Below, piece after piece: positions 10,901 through 18,123 of a stretch of DNA of 48,526 nt. The translations under genes and the position numbers were made by a program. This stretch comes from a bacterium. Its GTDB lineage: Bacteria; Zixibacteria; MSB-5A5; WJJR01. The stretch lies in contig JAKAKI010000034.1 in NCBI GenBank assembly GCA_021813505.1, forward strand, positions 74,059-122,584, read 5' to 3'. The notes under the pieces are model-generated. The model saw only the letters and a program-made list of their open reading frames with translations, was not told the origin of the DNA and did not search any database. How positions within the stretch are numbered: the first letter of the stretch is position 1; each line of letters opens with the position of its first letter.

Positions 10901-11338
10901 CCGATTGCTGAACGATTCCATCCGGCGAAGTTCGAGGTTGACGGTCCGTCCACGCTCAAGGACAAAATCCTGGATGGCCACTTGTCCCGCCTCCCGGAGC
11001 TGTTCGAAGGCACCGTCTTTGAGCTCAAGACTCAGACCCGTTGCACCCTGGCCGTCCCCCGCAACGCGGAATGGTGAGCCGATTGCGAGTGATCCACCCT
11101 GTTTCGTCACGCTCGAGGCGGACAGGGAGAGGTGCGGTGTCGTGGTGTCGGTGGATTGGCACTGCTGATCGATAAGCAGAGATGCCGGCTCAACGCGAAT
11201 CGGTCCAACGGCCTGCGCTTGAGCCAATACCGGCGAATGGGAGAGGAGCCCCACCACCGCGACTACCAACCAGGCACCAAGACACGGCCATCCCAACTTT
11301 GGACAAAGGAAGTTCGACGATGAGCCTCGTGTTGGCAT
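7919..11338 (-). CDS. Secreted multidomain zinc metallopeptidase with PKD and C-terminal sorting-like domain
   Basis: A 1139-residue exported protein. A signal peptide spans roughly residues 18-42 (ending near VLAQAQA). The zinc site HEIGHIFGSSH lies at about residues 402-412, an HExxHxxGxxH metzincin motif of reprolysin/adamalysin type, set in a cysteine-rich domain. After it come a PKD domain (about 565-640; WNFGDDSTSALQHPTHVY), several Ig/fibronectin-like beta domains, and a C-terminal FlgD/type IX-like domain (PFPNPARG, IRVYDLSGNLVRKM, then SGAYVYEI near the end). The preceding TTG at 11341 is a possible start; I prefer the ATG at 11338. It is followed at nine bases by the PorV-like gene. 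The substrate is unknown; surface anchoring or release by type IX secretion is inference. Confidence 0.85.
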   Translation of the reverse strand: MPTRGSSSNFLCPKLGWPCLGAWLVVAVVGLLSHSPVLAQAQAVGPIRVEPASLLIDQQCQSTDTTTPHLSLSASSVTKQGGSLAIGSPFRVAGDGQGATGLSLELKDGAFEQLREAGQVAIQDFVLERGRTVNLELRRMESFSNRTIFAAGTASGDRRLAVPEVALLAGTVKGVPGSTVFLGVSRHGINGYIRIGDTMRVVSSGPPSLKANGLLARMTELSAFDLGRGNPWRCGVSEASPIRPEMLAGAGGVKQDSIGGMRICNVAIDCDDAFFTEMGGNETVALEYVATLIAAISNIYERDLQVALRLTYARVWTVEDPYQTCGYDGLLSFQSQFNPPGVKPHVKYKFSGCGGAGASLGTLPCPTSENPTTPVAASRVLGYFPFPVASSDSTWDLYVVAHEIGHIFGSSHTHCYDPPLDHCYNTEGTCYNGPVECTRGSIMSYCNACGGMSNIDFEFPPAVVARMQPFIERACMEVSEGSLFVHNDGASVLEVDSIISTAPWMVATRSAFLVAPHDSQGVVVVPDWDAFTDLQQTGRLLVYCAGLPSAQSVQITANRVKPLPEFSAAPLSGCAPLAVRLTDETVGLPSGWKWNFGDDSTSALQHPTHVYTEPGIYVIRLTASSACGPGVSPDSAVVVVYGPACHFDSPIIVNRDDSLIGAYDLWLSIGKMTSSPDRLKFEIAANTRDSCGARIDGNRFLSVAPLRGWAGNSTVTIRTTDPAGCVCEARILVIINVPPTIEIDIPEATIITNHRVVIAWNDTDPNDDAKVMLYRSDSASCLNPIGITGKPLSEDADGHAGYFEWYVAGVPDGRYYVRAVINDPISSEASCSQGAIVVDLTPPVTSITMTCAELDSNGWCRAEGLVALPATDNLSGIARTTYRVNRSGWARYTRPFRVKSQGPSLIEYFSTDVAGNAEPVHSAVQPYKIDTRPPYITSLSMDNARFVDGDYMSAMPSFSFQLVDDGSGINVARVLVSILPGTAAGPLEFRSGSPGFSYDTTTFATHVTVPAPLTPGAQTMTINVADDVGNTALLIKKFMVGDELRLGNVVPFPNPARGPMEFTFTLTQDAGVSIRVYDLSGNLVRKMENIECKAGYNAVPWDGWSDGYGILASGAYVYEITARNSQGSVNRLDKLAVIR

Positions 11339-11611
11339 CAAACCTACAATACGGTGTTCAATGGCATCTCACACATGATTACCATCAAACCCAGCCGTTA
11401 TTCCCTGAGTTCCCCGTGCGAACTCACGCAACGGTGAGAAATCAGCCATTCCAACCGAGCCACCCGATTGCTCTGTGGCCAATTTTCTGTACATTGTATA
11501 CTACGAGGGCCCAACGAGCCGGTTGCGGCCCCGGAGTCCCTCCTGGGAATTCGACGCCCATTCGGGATGGATGGCCGGGGTTGATCACGTGATGGAGTGG
11601 AGGTCTGGAAG

Positions 11612-12145
11612 ATGGAAGTCTGTGCGTCGCTCGTAGCTGAACATGATGTTATTCTTCATGTTCTTGATGCTCTGGAAAAGGAAGCTGGGAAGGTGGATGG
11701 CGGCGCGCCGGTGCGGCGCGAGTTCTTCGCCGGCGCCATTGCCTTTGTACGTGAGTTTGCCGATGGCGTCCATCACAGGAAGGAAGAGGGCATTTTGTTT
11801 CCCCGGATGGCCGAAGCCGGTGTCCCCCACGAGGGGGGACCAATTGGCGTCATGCTCTATGAACACGACGAGGGGCGGGCACACATCCGGGCCATGGATT
11901 CGGCATTGGCCAAAGCCGCCGACGGCGAGGATCAATCCCGACTCATCCTGGTCCGCGAAACCAGGGGGTATATCGCCCTTTTGCGTGCTCACATAATGAA
12001 AGAGAACATGATCCTCTTCCCGATGGCCGACCGAGTCTTCGATCAGGCCGGCAAAACCGCGATCCTGGCGGCGTTTGCCGAGGCTGAAGCCGCGGACGCC
12101 GAGGTAACCGCGAAGCGGCGACGCTGGGCGGAGGGGCTGGCATAA
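11612..12145 (+). CDS. Hemerythrin-like cation-binding domain protein
   Basis: A 177-residue four-helix protein with the hemerythrin iron ligands in order: H in LVAEHDVILHVL, HH-x-x-x-E in VHHRKEEGILFPRM, H in YEHDEGRAHI, and H-x-x-x-E in LLRAHIMKENMILFPMAD. It should bind a non-heme diiron centre that reacts with O2 or NO. The ATG at 11612 has GGAGG about eight bases upstream; the in-frame GTG at 11597 is less well placed. It stands alone: a minus-strand gene starts at 11338 and a hairpin follows its stop. In an apparently anaerobic, cytochrome-rich organism, oxygen or NO sensing or scavenging is the likely role. No extra domain (MCP, GGDEF) is fused. Confidence 0.9.
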   Translation: MEVCASLVAEHDVILHVLDALEKEAGKVDGGAPVRREFFAGAIAFVREFADGVHHRKEEGILFPRMAEAGVPHEGGPIGVMLYEHDEGRAHIRAMDSALAKAADGEDQSRLILVRETRGYIALLRAHIMKENMILFPMADRVFDQAGKTAILAAFAEAEAADAEVTAKRRRWAEGLA

Positions 12146-12151
12146 GTTGCA

Positions 12152-12187
12152 GGGATTTCCATCTGGCGTAATTCGCCTGGAAATTCC
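12152..12187 (+). terminator. Hairpin downstream of the hemerythrin gene
   Basis: Outer arms GGGATTTCC (12152-12160) and GGAAATTCC (12179-12187) pair with one G-U wobble, and inner arms GGCG and CGCC continue the stem. It begins seven bases past the stop codon. There is no clear T-tract, so termination strength is uncertain. Confidence 0.45.
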
Positions 12188-12383
12188 GGCAGCACTCGTA
12201 ATGACTGCCTAACTCACACCGGCGGTTGCATTGATCCAGAAGATGGCGTTCCAACCTGTGTAGCCCCCGAGCACCGGATCAAGCGCTACCGGAATCTGTC
12301 GATAAAGCAGGGGGTTAACCGGATCCAGAATCGCCTCGTGCGGGGCTTCAATCTCGCAGACCCGCACGCTCTGGGTGTCAATC

Positions 12384-13823
12384 ATGAAGCTGCTTGGATC
12401 AGTCATCATCGCAAGCGTCGCGTTTCTGCTGGGCACCACCGCGTCCGAGCCAGCCGTTATCAGTTCCGTGCAGACGGGCACCACGACCCTTGGATCGGGT
12501 ATCTCCCAAGCGAATGTGACAATCAGCGCAGTGACCCTTGCTCGATCCGTGTTGTTCTTCGGGGTCCAGGAGGACAATGTGGCTCCCGTCAACGGACTTG
12601 TTCGGGGGCAACTGACCTCCACCACGAATATCGCGTTCAACAGGGCGGACACGGCTACTTCGGTGGTGGTTCGGTGGCACGTGGCCGAGTTCGCCTCTGG
12701 TGTAACCGTGCAGCGAGGCTCTCAGACCATAACAGCCGACACGGCCAATGTCACACTGACCGCCGTTGATCTGTCCAGAACATATGCGATAATCTCCCAC
12801 CAAGACACCGGCGCGACATACGGGGTTGGCGATTTCTACCGTGCTCATCTGACATCGACCACCAATCTAGAACTCTCGAAGCAAACCGGGGGGAGCACGG
12901 GCGCGGTCGTGGATTGGCAGGTGGTTGAACTGACCGCCGGAGGAACTGTCCAGAGGGGTGATCTCAGTTTCCTGAGTTCAGATGCTTCCAAGACGGCGGT
13001 TATCAGCGCTGTCGATTCGACCAAGGCCTTTCTGCTGGCGTCCTGGAATGTGGGCGGTACCGGGATCGCGCCCAACTTTGTCCGAGGTCGCATTACATCT
13101 GCTACAGGACTGACATTTGACCGGGCGGACACGGGGACGACAGTCAACCTGACCTACTTTGTTGTGGGACTAAATGACGCGAGCACGGTTCAAAACGGCA
13201 ACACCAGCTTCCTCAGCACTGAGACAAGCAAGGGCGTCACGCTCACCGCAGTGACCCTTTCCCGTTCAGTTGCGTTTCTCAGCGGGAAGGGGTATGGAGG
13301 AAGCACCAGCGCCAATGCGGACAATCCGGGGCCCGGATGGTTTACCGCTGATCTGACAACGACAACCAATCTGCAACTGACGCGCGGGGTGACCGGCAGT
13401 GCGACGGCCGACGCGGCATGGTTTGTTGTGGAATTCAGCAACAAGAGTGTGACGGTGAGCAACGCTGTCTTTGCCTTCGGTACGCGTCCTTTGAATACGT
13501 GGCTTGCCGCCGATTCCAGTGTGCTCACCAATGACAGCCCAGCAGCCGAGAACCTGGTGGGAAAGATATCGAGCTTCACCGACGGCGCGGACACGTGGAC
13601 ACTTTCATCATCCGCCAACGGGCCGGGCCAGATTCGTGCCCAATGGTCCGACTCCAGCGCGACGGGTCCGTGGAATGACATTGCTGCCTATGATTCGGCG
13701 TTTGCGATCAAGACCGGCCTGGCTTCCTCCGGTACGCTCAAGCTCTATCTCCGGATCCAGACCCCGACTTCAACCAGTTCAATCTATCAGCACTCGTCGG
13801 TCCTGACTGTGACCGCACAGTAA
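12384..13823 (+). CDS. Exported protein of four tandem 80-residue beta-rich repeats, function unknown
   Basis: I do not recognise a named family. The 479-residue product has a signal peptide (about residues 1-21, ending TTAS). From residue 29 it consists of four tandem units of 80, 80, 80 and 89 residues, each opening with VQxG and containing TAVDLSR-like, LTSTTNL-like and RADTGTT-like segments, rich in Ser, Thr, Val and almost free of Lys and Cys. A different C-terminal part (about 357-479) has Ig-like character (IRAQWSDSSATGPWNDI). Start choice between GTG 12375 and ATG 12384 is open; no good ribosome site is visible. The composition suggests a surface or extracellular fibrous or adhesive protein. 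The downstream gene also encodes a Thr/Ser/Ala-rich exported protein, so the group may be a surface-layer or appendage locus. Confidence 0.8.
   Translation: MKLLGSVIIASVAFLLGTTASEPAVISSVQTGTTTLGSGISQANVTISAVTLARSVLFFGVQEDNVAPVNGLVRGQLTSTTNIAFNRADTATSVVVRWHVAEFASGVTVQRGSQTITADTANVTLTAVDLSRTYAIISHQDTGATYGVGDFYRAHLTSTTNLELSKQTGGSTGAVVDWQVVELTAGGTVQRGDLSFLSSDASKTAVISAVDSTKAFLLASWNVGGTGIAPNFVRGRITSATGLTFDRADTGTTVNLTYFVVGLNDASTVQNGNTSFLSTETSKGVTLTAVTLSRSVAFLSGKGYGGSTSANADNPGPGWFTADLTTTTNLQLTRGVTGSATADAAWFVVEFSNKSVTVSNAVFAFGTRPLNTWLAADSSVLTNDSPAAENLVGKISSFTDGADTWTLSSSANGPGQIRAQWSDSSATGPWNDIAAYDSAFAIKTGLASSGTLKLYLRIQTPTSTSSIYQHSSVLTVTAQ
12468..13454 (+). repeat. Four in-frame tandem repeat units of about 240 bp
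   Basis: The units are 12468-12707, 12708-12947, 12948-13187 and 13188-13454, exactly 80 codons each for the first three and 89 for the last. They are clearly homologous in protein but diverged, so this is an old internal duplication rather than a recent DNA repeat. Confidence 0.8.
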
Positions 13824-13952
13824 AGGATCACTGAAGAACGCCGATACAACTAACGTAACCCGTGATTCCGGATAGGAGAAGTTCCCGGACACAGGCTTCC
13901 AGGCCGTCCAGAGGATGGGTCGCTGAGGAAGCGTCGCACAGGAGAGGGAACA

Positions 13953-14489
13953 ATGCAGAAGACAATCAAAGCGCTGGTGCTGCTGGCAGCGGTGGCGCTG
14001 GTCAGCACCGGTGGACAGGCCTGGGGCGCCAATCCAGCCACAATCTCAGTGACAGTGACCATTCAGAACCTGAGCGTGTCGGCCACCGGACCGATCGCCT
14101 TCGGAACGGTCATTGCGGCCAGTCAGACGGTTTCGGGCTCAGCCTCGACGGTGACCAACGACGGGAACGTAACAGAGACCTACTCGCTGTCGTTGGCCAA
14201 CCCAGCCTCGTGGACAGCGGTCCAAGCGGCGCCGGCTGCCGAACAGTACGCGCTTCTGGCCCGGTTCAACGCCACCGCGCCCGCGGACACACTCTTCACG
14301 TATGCTAACCATGCGCTGTCGACGACCTCGACCGCCAGCAGCGGGACGAAGTTCGCCGGGGACCAGACAGGACTATCCGTAGCGGCTGCGGCGACGCGTT
14401 CACTCTGGTTCCGTTTCAATGCACCGACTTCGACAGCGGTGACGACGCAGCAGACGATCACAGTTACGATTACCGCGGCAGCCGGCTAA
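13953..14489 (+). CDS. Small exported Thr/Ala-rich protein (possibly DUF4402/WxL-like)
   Basis: A 178-residue protein with a clear signal peptide (KTIKALVLLAAVALVSTGG, cleavage near WGA). The mature part is a single beta-rich domain with ATISVTVTIQNLSVSA near the start, IAFGTV after it and a final strand TITVTITAAAG. This resembles DUF4402 and WxL-type surface domains, where an opening strand is followed by a G-x-I-x-F-G-x-V motif, but the match is by eye. GGAGAGG lies six bases before the ATG. It follows the four-repeat protein by about 130 bases and precedes a gene whose product has two repeated chaperone-like domains. A structural role at the cell surface is inference. Confidence 0.75.
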   Translation: MQKTIKALVLLAAVALVSTGGQAWGANPATISVTVTIQNLSVSATGPIAFGTVIAASQTVSGSASTVTNDGNVTETYSLSLANPASWTAVQAAPAAEQYALLARFNATAPADTLFTYANHALSTTSTASSGTKFAGDQTGLSVAAAATRSLWFRFNAPTSTAVTTQQTITVTITAAAG

Positions 14490-14604
14490 GCCGCCCGGGG
14501 GAAGCGCCCGCGCAGGGCGGGGTTTGGAAATGCCGAGTCTCCACATCAGGGATGAAAGTGGTGGCCCGCGAATCGATAGGATGCGAAGCACAAAGGGGGA
14601 ATCG

Positions 14605-15522
14605 ATGGGGTCCGCATGGAAAAGCCGGCTCCGGGGCATGACTTACGCCCCGCTACTCGTCTTGGGCATCATCAGCCTGCCACACTGCAGCTGGGCCGGC
14701 GGCCTGCGCTGCTCGGTTGGCGAGGTCGTGATCAGTAATTTGAAAATTGGCCAGACTTACTCTCTAAAGGTGCTGGCCAATCTTCCACTTGTGCTGACCA
14801 ACACGAGTGATCGGCCGGTTCACATTCTCGTGGATGCTCTGGTCCCCGATTCCAGCGAACTTCGCATGGAGGCACAGCCCATCCCTGATGCTCGCTGGGC
14901 CTCAGCGGCGCCAGATTCCTTCGATTTGGGTCCCAAGGAGAGCAAGACAATAGAAATGCTGCTGAACATTCCTGACGACGAAACGCTGTTTGGCCGGAAG
15001 TTCCAGGTGACGTTTTGGTCGCATACTCTGGCCCAGGTGGGCGATCTCCTGGCCTACGGTCTAAACACCAGGGTCATTTTCAGCATCGATAAGGTGCGTG
15101 ACACGACCAGTGTGATCCCCTCTGGAGACCTTTCACTTTCCCTCTCCCCTGCGACCATAACAATGGATGGGATTGTGCCCGGCCGTGAATACCGTCTGGA
15201 AGATCTGCTTCGCAAACCTCTGATTGTAGGAAACACTTCGACGCGACCGCTCTCGGTGGAATTACGTCTGCTTAATCCGGAGCAGTCGGCCACGGAATTG
15301 ACACCGGGCTACGCCGACCTTCTTGCTGCCGCCACGGTGACTCTCGCGTCAACACGTATATCTCTCAGGCCCGGCGAACAGGCGACAGTCACCGGAACAG
15401 TGCTTTTCTCGAAGATCGGACCGTCGGCGGGGAAAAAGTACATGTGCGTGGTTGCGGCTCAGGTTCTGGATCTGCCGGTGAGAACGCAGATCTACTCGCG
15501 TATCTACGCGCACATCGAGTGA
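14605..15522 (+). CDS. Exported two-domain protein with internal duplication, function unknown
   Basis: The 305-residue product starts at the ATG at 14605 (GGGGGA five bases upstream) and has a signal peptide ending near CSWAG. Two related halves follow. The first has SVGEVVISNLKIGQTYSL then LVLTNTSDRPVHI; the second has SPATITMDGIVPGREYRL then LIVGNTSTRPLSVEL. Each half is followed by a segment with PKES or RPGEQ before strands, as in immunoglobulin-like bacterial beta domains of the DUF916/pilus-chaperone type. No enzyme motif is seen. Its stop lies 11 bases before the next gene, so the two are co-transcribed. It could be a scaffold or binding partner of the neighbouring exported proteins. 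Confidence 0.72.
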   Translation: MGSAWKSRLRGMTYAPLLVLGIISLPHCSWAGGLRCSVGEVVISNLKIGQTYSLKVLANLPLVLTNTSDRPVHILVDALVPDSSELRMEAQPIPDARWASAAPDSFDLGPKESKTIEMLLNIPDDETLFGRKFQVTFWSHTLAQVGDLLAYGLNTRVIFSIDKVRDTTSVIPSGDLSLSLSPATITMDGIVPGREYRLEDLLRKPLIVGNTSTRPLSVELRLLNPEQSATELTPGYADLLAAATVTLASTRISLRPGEQATVTGTVLFSKIGPSAGKKYMCVVAAQVLDLPVRTQIYSRIYAHIE

Positions 15523-15533
15523 AAGAAGAATCC

Positions 15534-16013
15534 ATGCGGTGCCTGAGAATGATCGCCTGCGGCGTGACAATGGGCATCCTTGCCGGAGGGTTCCAGTTCT
15601 CCGCGGCCGCAGCTAGGCCGACTCTCACCAAGAAGTCGCGAAAGCCGCTGGTCGAGCCGCCCGGGGCCGGCAATGTCGGTGTGACGGTTCAAGTCCTGCC
15701 TGCGGTTCCAGTGCCGAACCGCTTTCATCTGGAGCAGAACTATCCCAACCCGTTCAATTCATCCACCGTCATTTCGTACACTTCTGTCATGGGTGCCGAA
15801 CTTTCGATCAAGATCTACAACATCCTGGGTCAGGAGGTCGCAACACTGGTAACTGGACGGCAAGCCGCTGACAACCGTCAGGTTGTTGAACGTTCCGAGG
15901 TTGTGTGGAATGCTGTTGACCGGAAAGGGAAACCGCTCCCCTCCGGTATCTATCTTTGCCAGATGGTGGCCGGAAGTCACGTGGAGACAAGGAAGCTCGT
16001 GCTTCTGAAGTGA
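15534..16013 (+). CDS. Short exported protein made mainly of a type IX secretion sorting domain
   Basis: The 159-residue product has a signal peptide (about residues 1-23), a basic linker (PTLTKKSRKPLVEPP) and then a C-terminal domain with the hallmark LEQNYPNPFNSSTVISY, followed by IKIYNILGQEVATL and SGIYLCQMVAG...TRKLVLLK. This is the type A sorting/secretion domain of FCB bacteria, recognised with confidence. What is odd is that almost nothing precedes it: there is no passenger domain. The ATG at 15534 follows the stop of the previous gene by 11 bases with a weak AGAAG site. It may supply the sorting domain in trans, act as a small surface anchor, or be the remnant of a longer secreted protein. 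Confidence 0.85.
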   Translation: MRCLRMIACGVTMGILAGGFQFSAAAARPTLTKKSRKPLVEPPGAGNVGVTVQVLPAVPVPNRFHLEQNYPNPFNSSTVISYTSVMGAELSIKIYNILGQEVATLVTGRQAADNRQVVERSEVVWNAVDRKGKPLPSGIYLCQMVAGSHVETRKLVLLK

Positions 16014-16277
16014 CTCCCGACTTGGCCCCGGTCGGGATCGATCCTACTCTTGAACACCGGACTCTCTGGACGCAATCTGCAGCCTGCGTCCCCGATGAAC
16101 CCACGCGGCATGCGTACTGCTTCACCGCGTCCCCCAGCACGATCTGTATCACGCCGGGCAGATTGCGATTGTGTTGAGGGCGCAGGACAATCGGGGCGCG
16201 TGACACCCAGCCGAAGTCTTGACCCAGTTGAATGGGAGCGCAGTCGACCCAACGGGGAGGTTTCAAGTGGAAATTTT
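16014..16277. other. Gene-free stretch before the metal-efflux operon
   Basis: No supported coding region was found. A seven-base stem with a nine-base loop (TCCCGAC at 16015-16021 and GTCGGGA at 16031-16037) directly follows the stop of the sorting-domain gene and may help terminate it, without a T-tract. The remaining sequence up to the promoter at 16278 shows nothing I can name. Confidence 0.4.
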
Positions 16278-16309
16278 TTGTGGCACGTTTATGGAAAGCC
16301 CCGTATAAT
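16278..16309 (+). promoter_or_regulatory. Promoter of the metal-efflux operon, TATAAT very close to ATG
   Basis: A perfect TATAAT at 16304-16309 lies in an A/T-rich pocket, with TTGTGG at 16278-16283 as a possible -35 at a long 20-base spacing. The first ATG of the operon is at 16316, so a start of transcription 6-7 bases past the -10 would fall at or next to the ATG, giving a leaderless or nearly leaderless mRNA. No metal-regulator palindrome was recognised around it. Confidence 0.45.
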
Positions 16310-16315
16310 GCTATC

Positions 16316-16666
16316 ATGCACCGCTACGTGGCCAGAATTCTTGCCTTCTCAGCGATTCTCGGATTGCTGCTCCTGCACGCCGCGCTGGGTTTGGCTTGCG
16401 ATAAGTATGACAGCGGATGCTCAATGGCCGTCTGCTCGAAATGCCCTCTTCAGAGCACGTCAACCCAGGGCGCGGAGGGGCGTGACGGCGGAGCGAATCC
16501 TCGCTGCGTCTGCAGGTGCACGTGCGGGCTTCTCTTCGTGGTTCCACCCACGCTTCCACTCATCGGGCATCACCAGCCCATTTCCTGCCTTGTCATGATT
16601 CTGCAGGAACTGCGCGACCTTCTGCCGGGATCAATGCCTGATCATCCACCTCGTCTGCTCGCTTAA
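16316..16666 (+). CDS. Small cysteine-rich exported/membrane protein of the efflux operon
   Basis: A 116-residue protein, not a family I can name. It has an N-terminal hydrophobic signal (ILAFSAILGLLLLHAALGLA) followed by a short mature part with many cysteines in the first half (CDKYDSGCSMAVCSKC, then CVCRCTCGLLF) and a hydrophobic, proline-containing second half. Small Cys/His-rich proteins commonly open metal-resistance operons, and cysteine clusters of this kind could bind metal in the periplasm; that role is inferred from position only. No ribosome-binding site precedes the ATG, in line with the -10 box only six bases away. It is followed by about 125 bases and the TolC-like gene. Confidence 0.65.
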   Translation: MHRYVARILAFSAILGLLLLHAALGLACDKYDSGCSMAVCSKCPLQSTSTQGAEGRDGGANPRCVCRCTCGLLFVVPPTLPLIGHHQPISCLVMILQELRDLLPGSMPDHPPRLLA

Positions 16667-16791
16667 GTAACTCGAATCTTACGACAACAGAAGCATCAAC
16701 CGGCGGCTCAACAGGGCCGCAGGGTGTTAGATGCATACAACGTCGGTGATCAGACCGCCGATCGCCACTGGGAATCTCTGAGGAGTTTCGT

Positions 16792-18117
16792 GTGAGCAAA
16801 TCGAAGTGCATGGCACTGTTTCTGCTACTCGGCATTTGGCCGTCAACTCATGCGCCCGCTGGAGCGCAGGAATTAACCCTTCCTCCGGTATTTGCAGAAC
16901 TGGGGGCAGCGGCAAATGCCCCGCCCCCCGATCTGTCCGGCCGGGGGCCTATAACTCTGGTTGAGGCTGTGTCCTATGTACTCTATTCCAATCCGCAACT
17001 CCTGGCCGCGAAGTCGCGCGTGTATGCCGCAGAAGCCCGCTGGCGACAGACGGGGCTTTATCAAAACCCTGAAGCCACCGTTGAGATTGAGGATTTGGGA
17101 CGCACCCGCGGTGGCGGTCCGTCGCAGACGACTATGGGAATCTCCCAGCCATTGGAACTCTGGGGTAAGCGGGGAGCCAAACGAGAGGTCGCGCGGTCGG
17201 ATATCGATCTCGTACGTTCAGAGGCCACGGTGTTGTCGCTCGACTTGTACAAACAAACCGTCACTGCCTTCAGCGATGTCTTGGGTGCGCAGTTGAGGCT
17301 GCAGTACGCTGAAGAACGGCTTGAATTGGCCAGGCAGGTCGAAAACGCCGTGTCGATCAAGGTGCGCGAAGGCGCTGCACCGGAGGCAGAGCATTTGCGT
17401 GCAAAGGCGGCGGTCGGATTGGCCGAGATCGGAGTTGAACAGGCAGAAGGGGACATTCGGCGCTCCTCCCTCGCTCTCGGCTCCCTCTGGAGCGATACGG
17501 TCGGCTTGGTGCTAAGTGCATCAGGGGACCTTGCAAACGTCGACGAGATTCCGCCGGCTAAAGTGCTGATTCCGATGCTTGCCGACAATCCGGAGATCAA
17601 GAGTTCGCAGACTGTGGTTCGAGGCAGAGAAGCGGGACTGCGCCTCGCGAAAGCGATGGCTCGACCGGACATTTCAGTTGGTGCTGGCTATCGGCGGCTA
17701 CACGACGATGGGGATAACGCGGTCCTTTTGAACATATCTCTTCCATTCGGGCTGTTCAACCGAAACCAGGGCGGAATTCAAGAGGCCACTGCCCAGATCA
17801 GCGAGGCAAAGGCAGAGACCGATGCCAGTTTTCTTCGTCTTTGCCGTGACTTGATGGTTCTCTGTACCACTTTTCAAACTCAGACTTCCGAGATCACGCA
17901 TCTGCGAAATCAGGTGCTGCCGGCCGCTGAACAGGCGGTCCAAGAACTCAACGAGGAGTACCGCCAGGGACGGCAGCCATATATCAACATTCTGGACGCT
18001 CAACGTGAGCAGGCCGAACTCCGTACGCGACAGATCGAGGTCATGGTATCCCGATCTCAGACGGTCGCGGAAATCGAGAGCATGATCGGTCATCGCATAT
18101 CCTCAGCGGGGAGATAG
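16792..18117 (+). CDS. Outer-membrane efflux protein, CzcC/CusC type (TolC family)
   Basis: A 441-residue TolC-family channel with signal peptide (cleavage near GAQ). Two long helical repeats are seen, the first opening with TLVEAVSYVLYSNPQLLAAKSRV and followed by GLYQNPEATVEIED and SQPLELWGKRGAKR, typical of CzcC proteins; the second ends with NEEYRQGRQPYINILDAQRE and a C-terminal helix. It would form the outer-membrane exit duct of the tripartite pump with the two following gene products. The GTG at 16792 is supported by GAGGAG eight bases upstream. It ends six bases before the adaptor gene. The exported metal cannot be named from this subunit. Confidence 0.9.
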   Translation: MSKSKCMALFLLLGIWPSTHAPAGAQELTLPPVFAELGAAANAPPPDLSGRGPITLVEAVSYVLYSNPQLLAAKSRVYAAEARWRQTGLYQNPEATVEIEDLGRTRGGGPSQTTMGISQPLELWGKRGAKREVARSDIDLVRSEATVLSLDLYKQTVTAFSDVLGAQLRLQYAEERLELARQVENAVSIKVREGAAPEAEHLRAKAAVGLAEIGVEQAEGDIRRSSLALGSLWSDTVGLVLSASGDLANVDEIPPAKVLIPMLADNPEIKSSQTVVRGREAGLRLAKAMARPDISVGAGYRRLHDDGDNAVLLNISLPFGLFNRNQGGIQEATAQISEAKAETDASFLRLCRDLMVLCTTFQTQTSEITHLRNQVLPAAEQAVQELNEEYRQGRQPYINILDAQREQAELRTRQIEVMVSRSQTVAEIESMIGHRISSAGR

Positions 18118-18123
18118 CACACA

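Noticed and set aside
12209-12374. Minus-strand end of a frame as a gene remnant (ILDPVNPLLYRQIPVALDP)
   Set aside because: The peptide looks protein-like, but it lies in a short gap and overlaps the first codons of the repeat protein. I could not link it to any family.
16281-16296. TGGCACGTTTATGG as a sigma54 promoter
   Set aside because: It has the TGGCAC box but no TTGC at the required spacing (the GG-10-GC rule fails).
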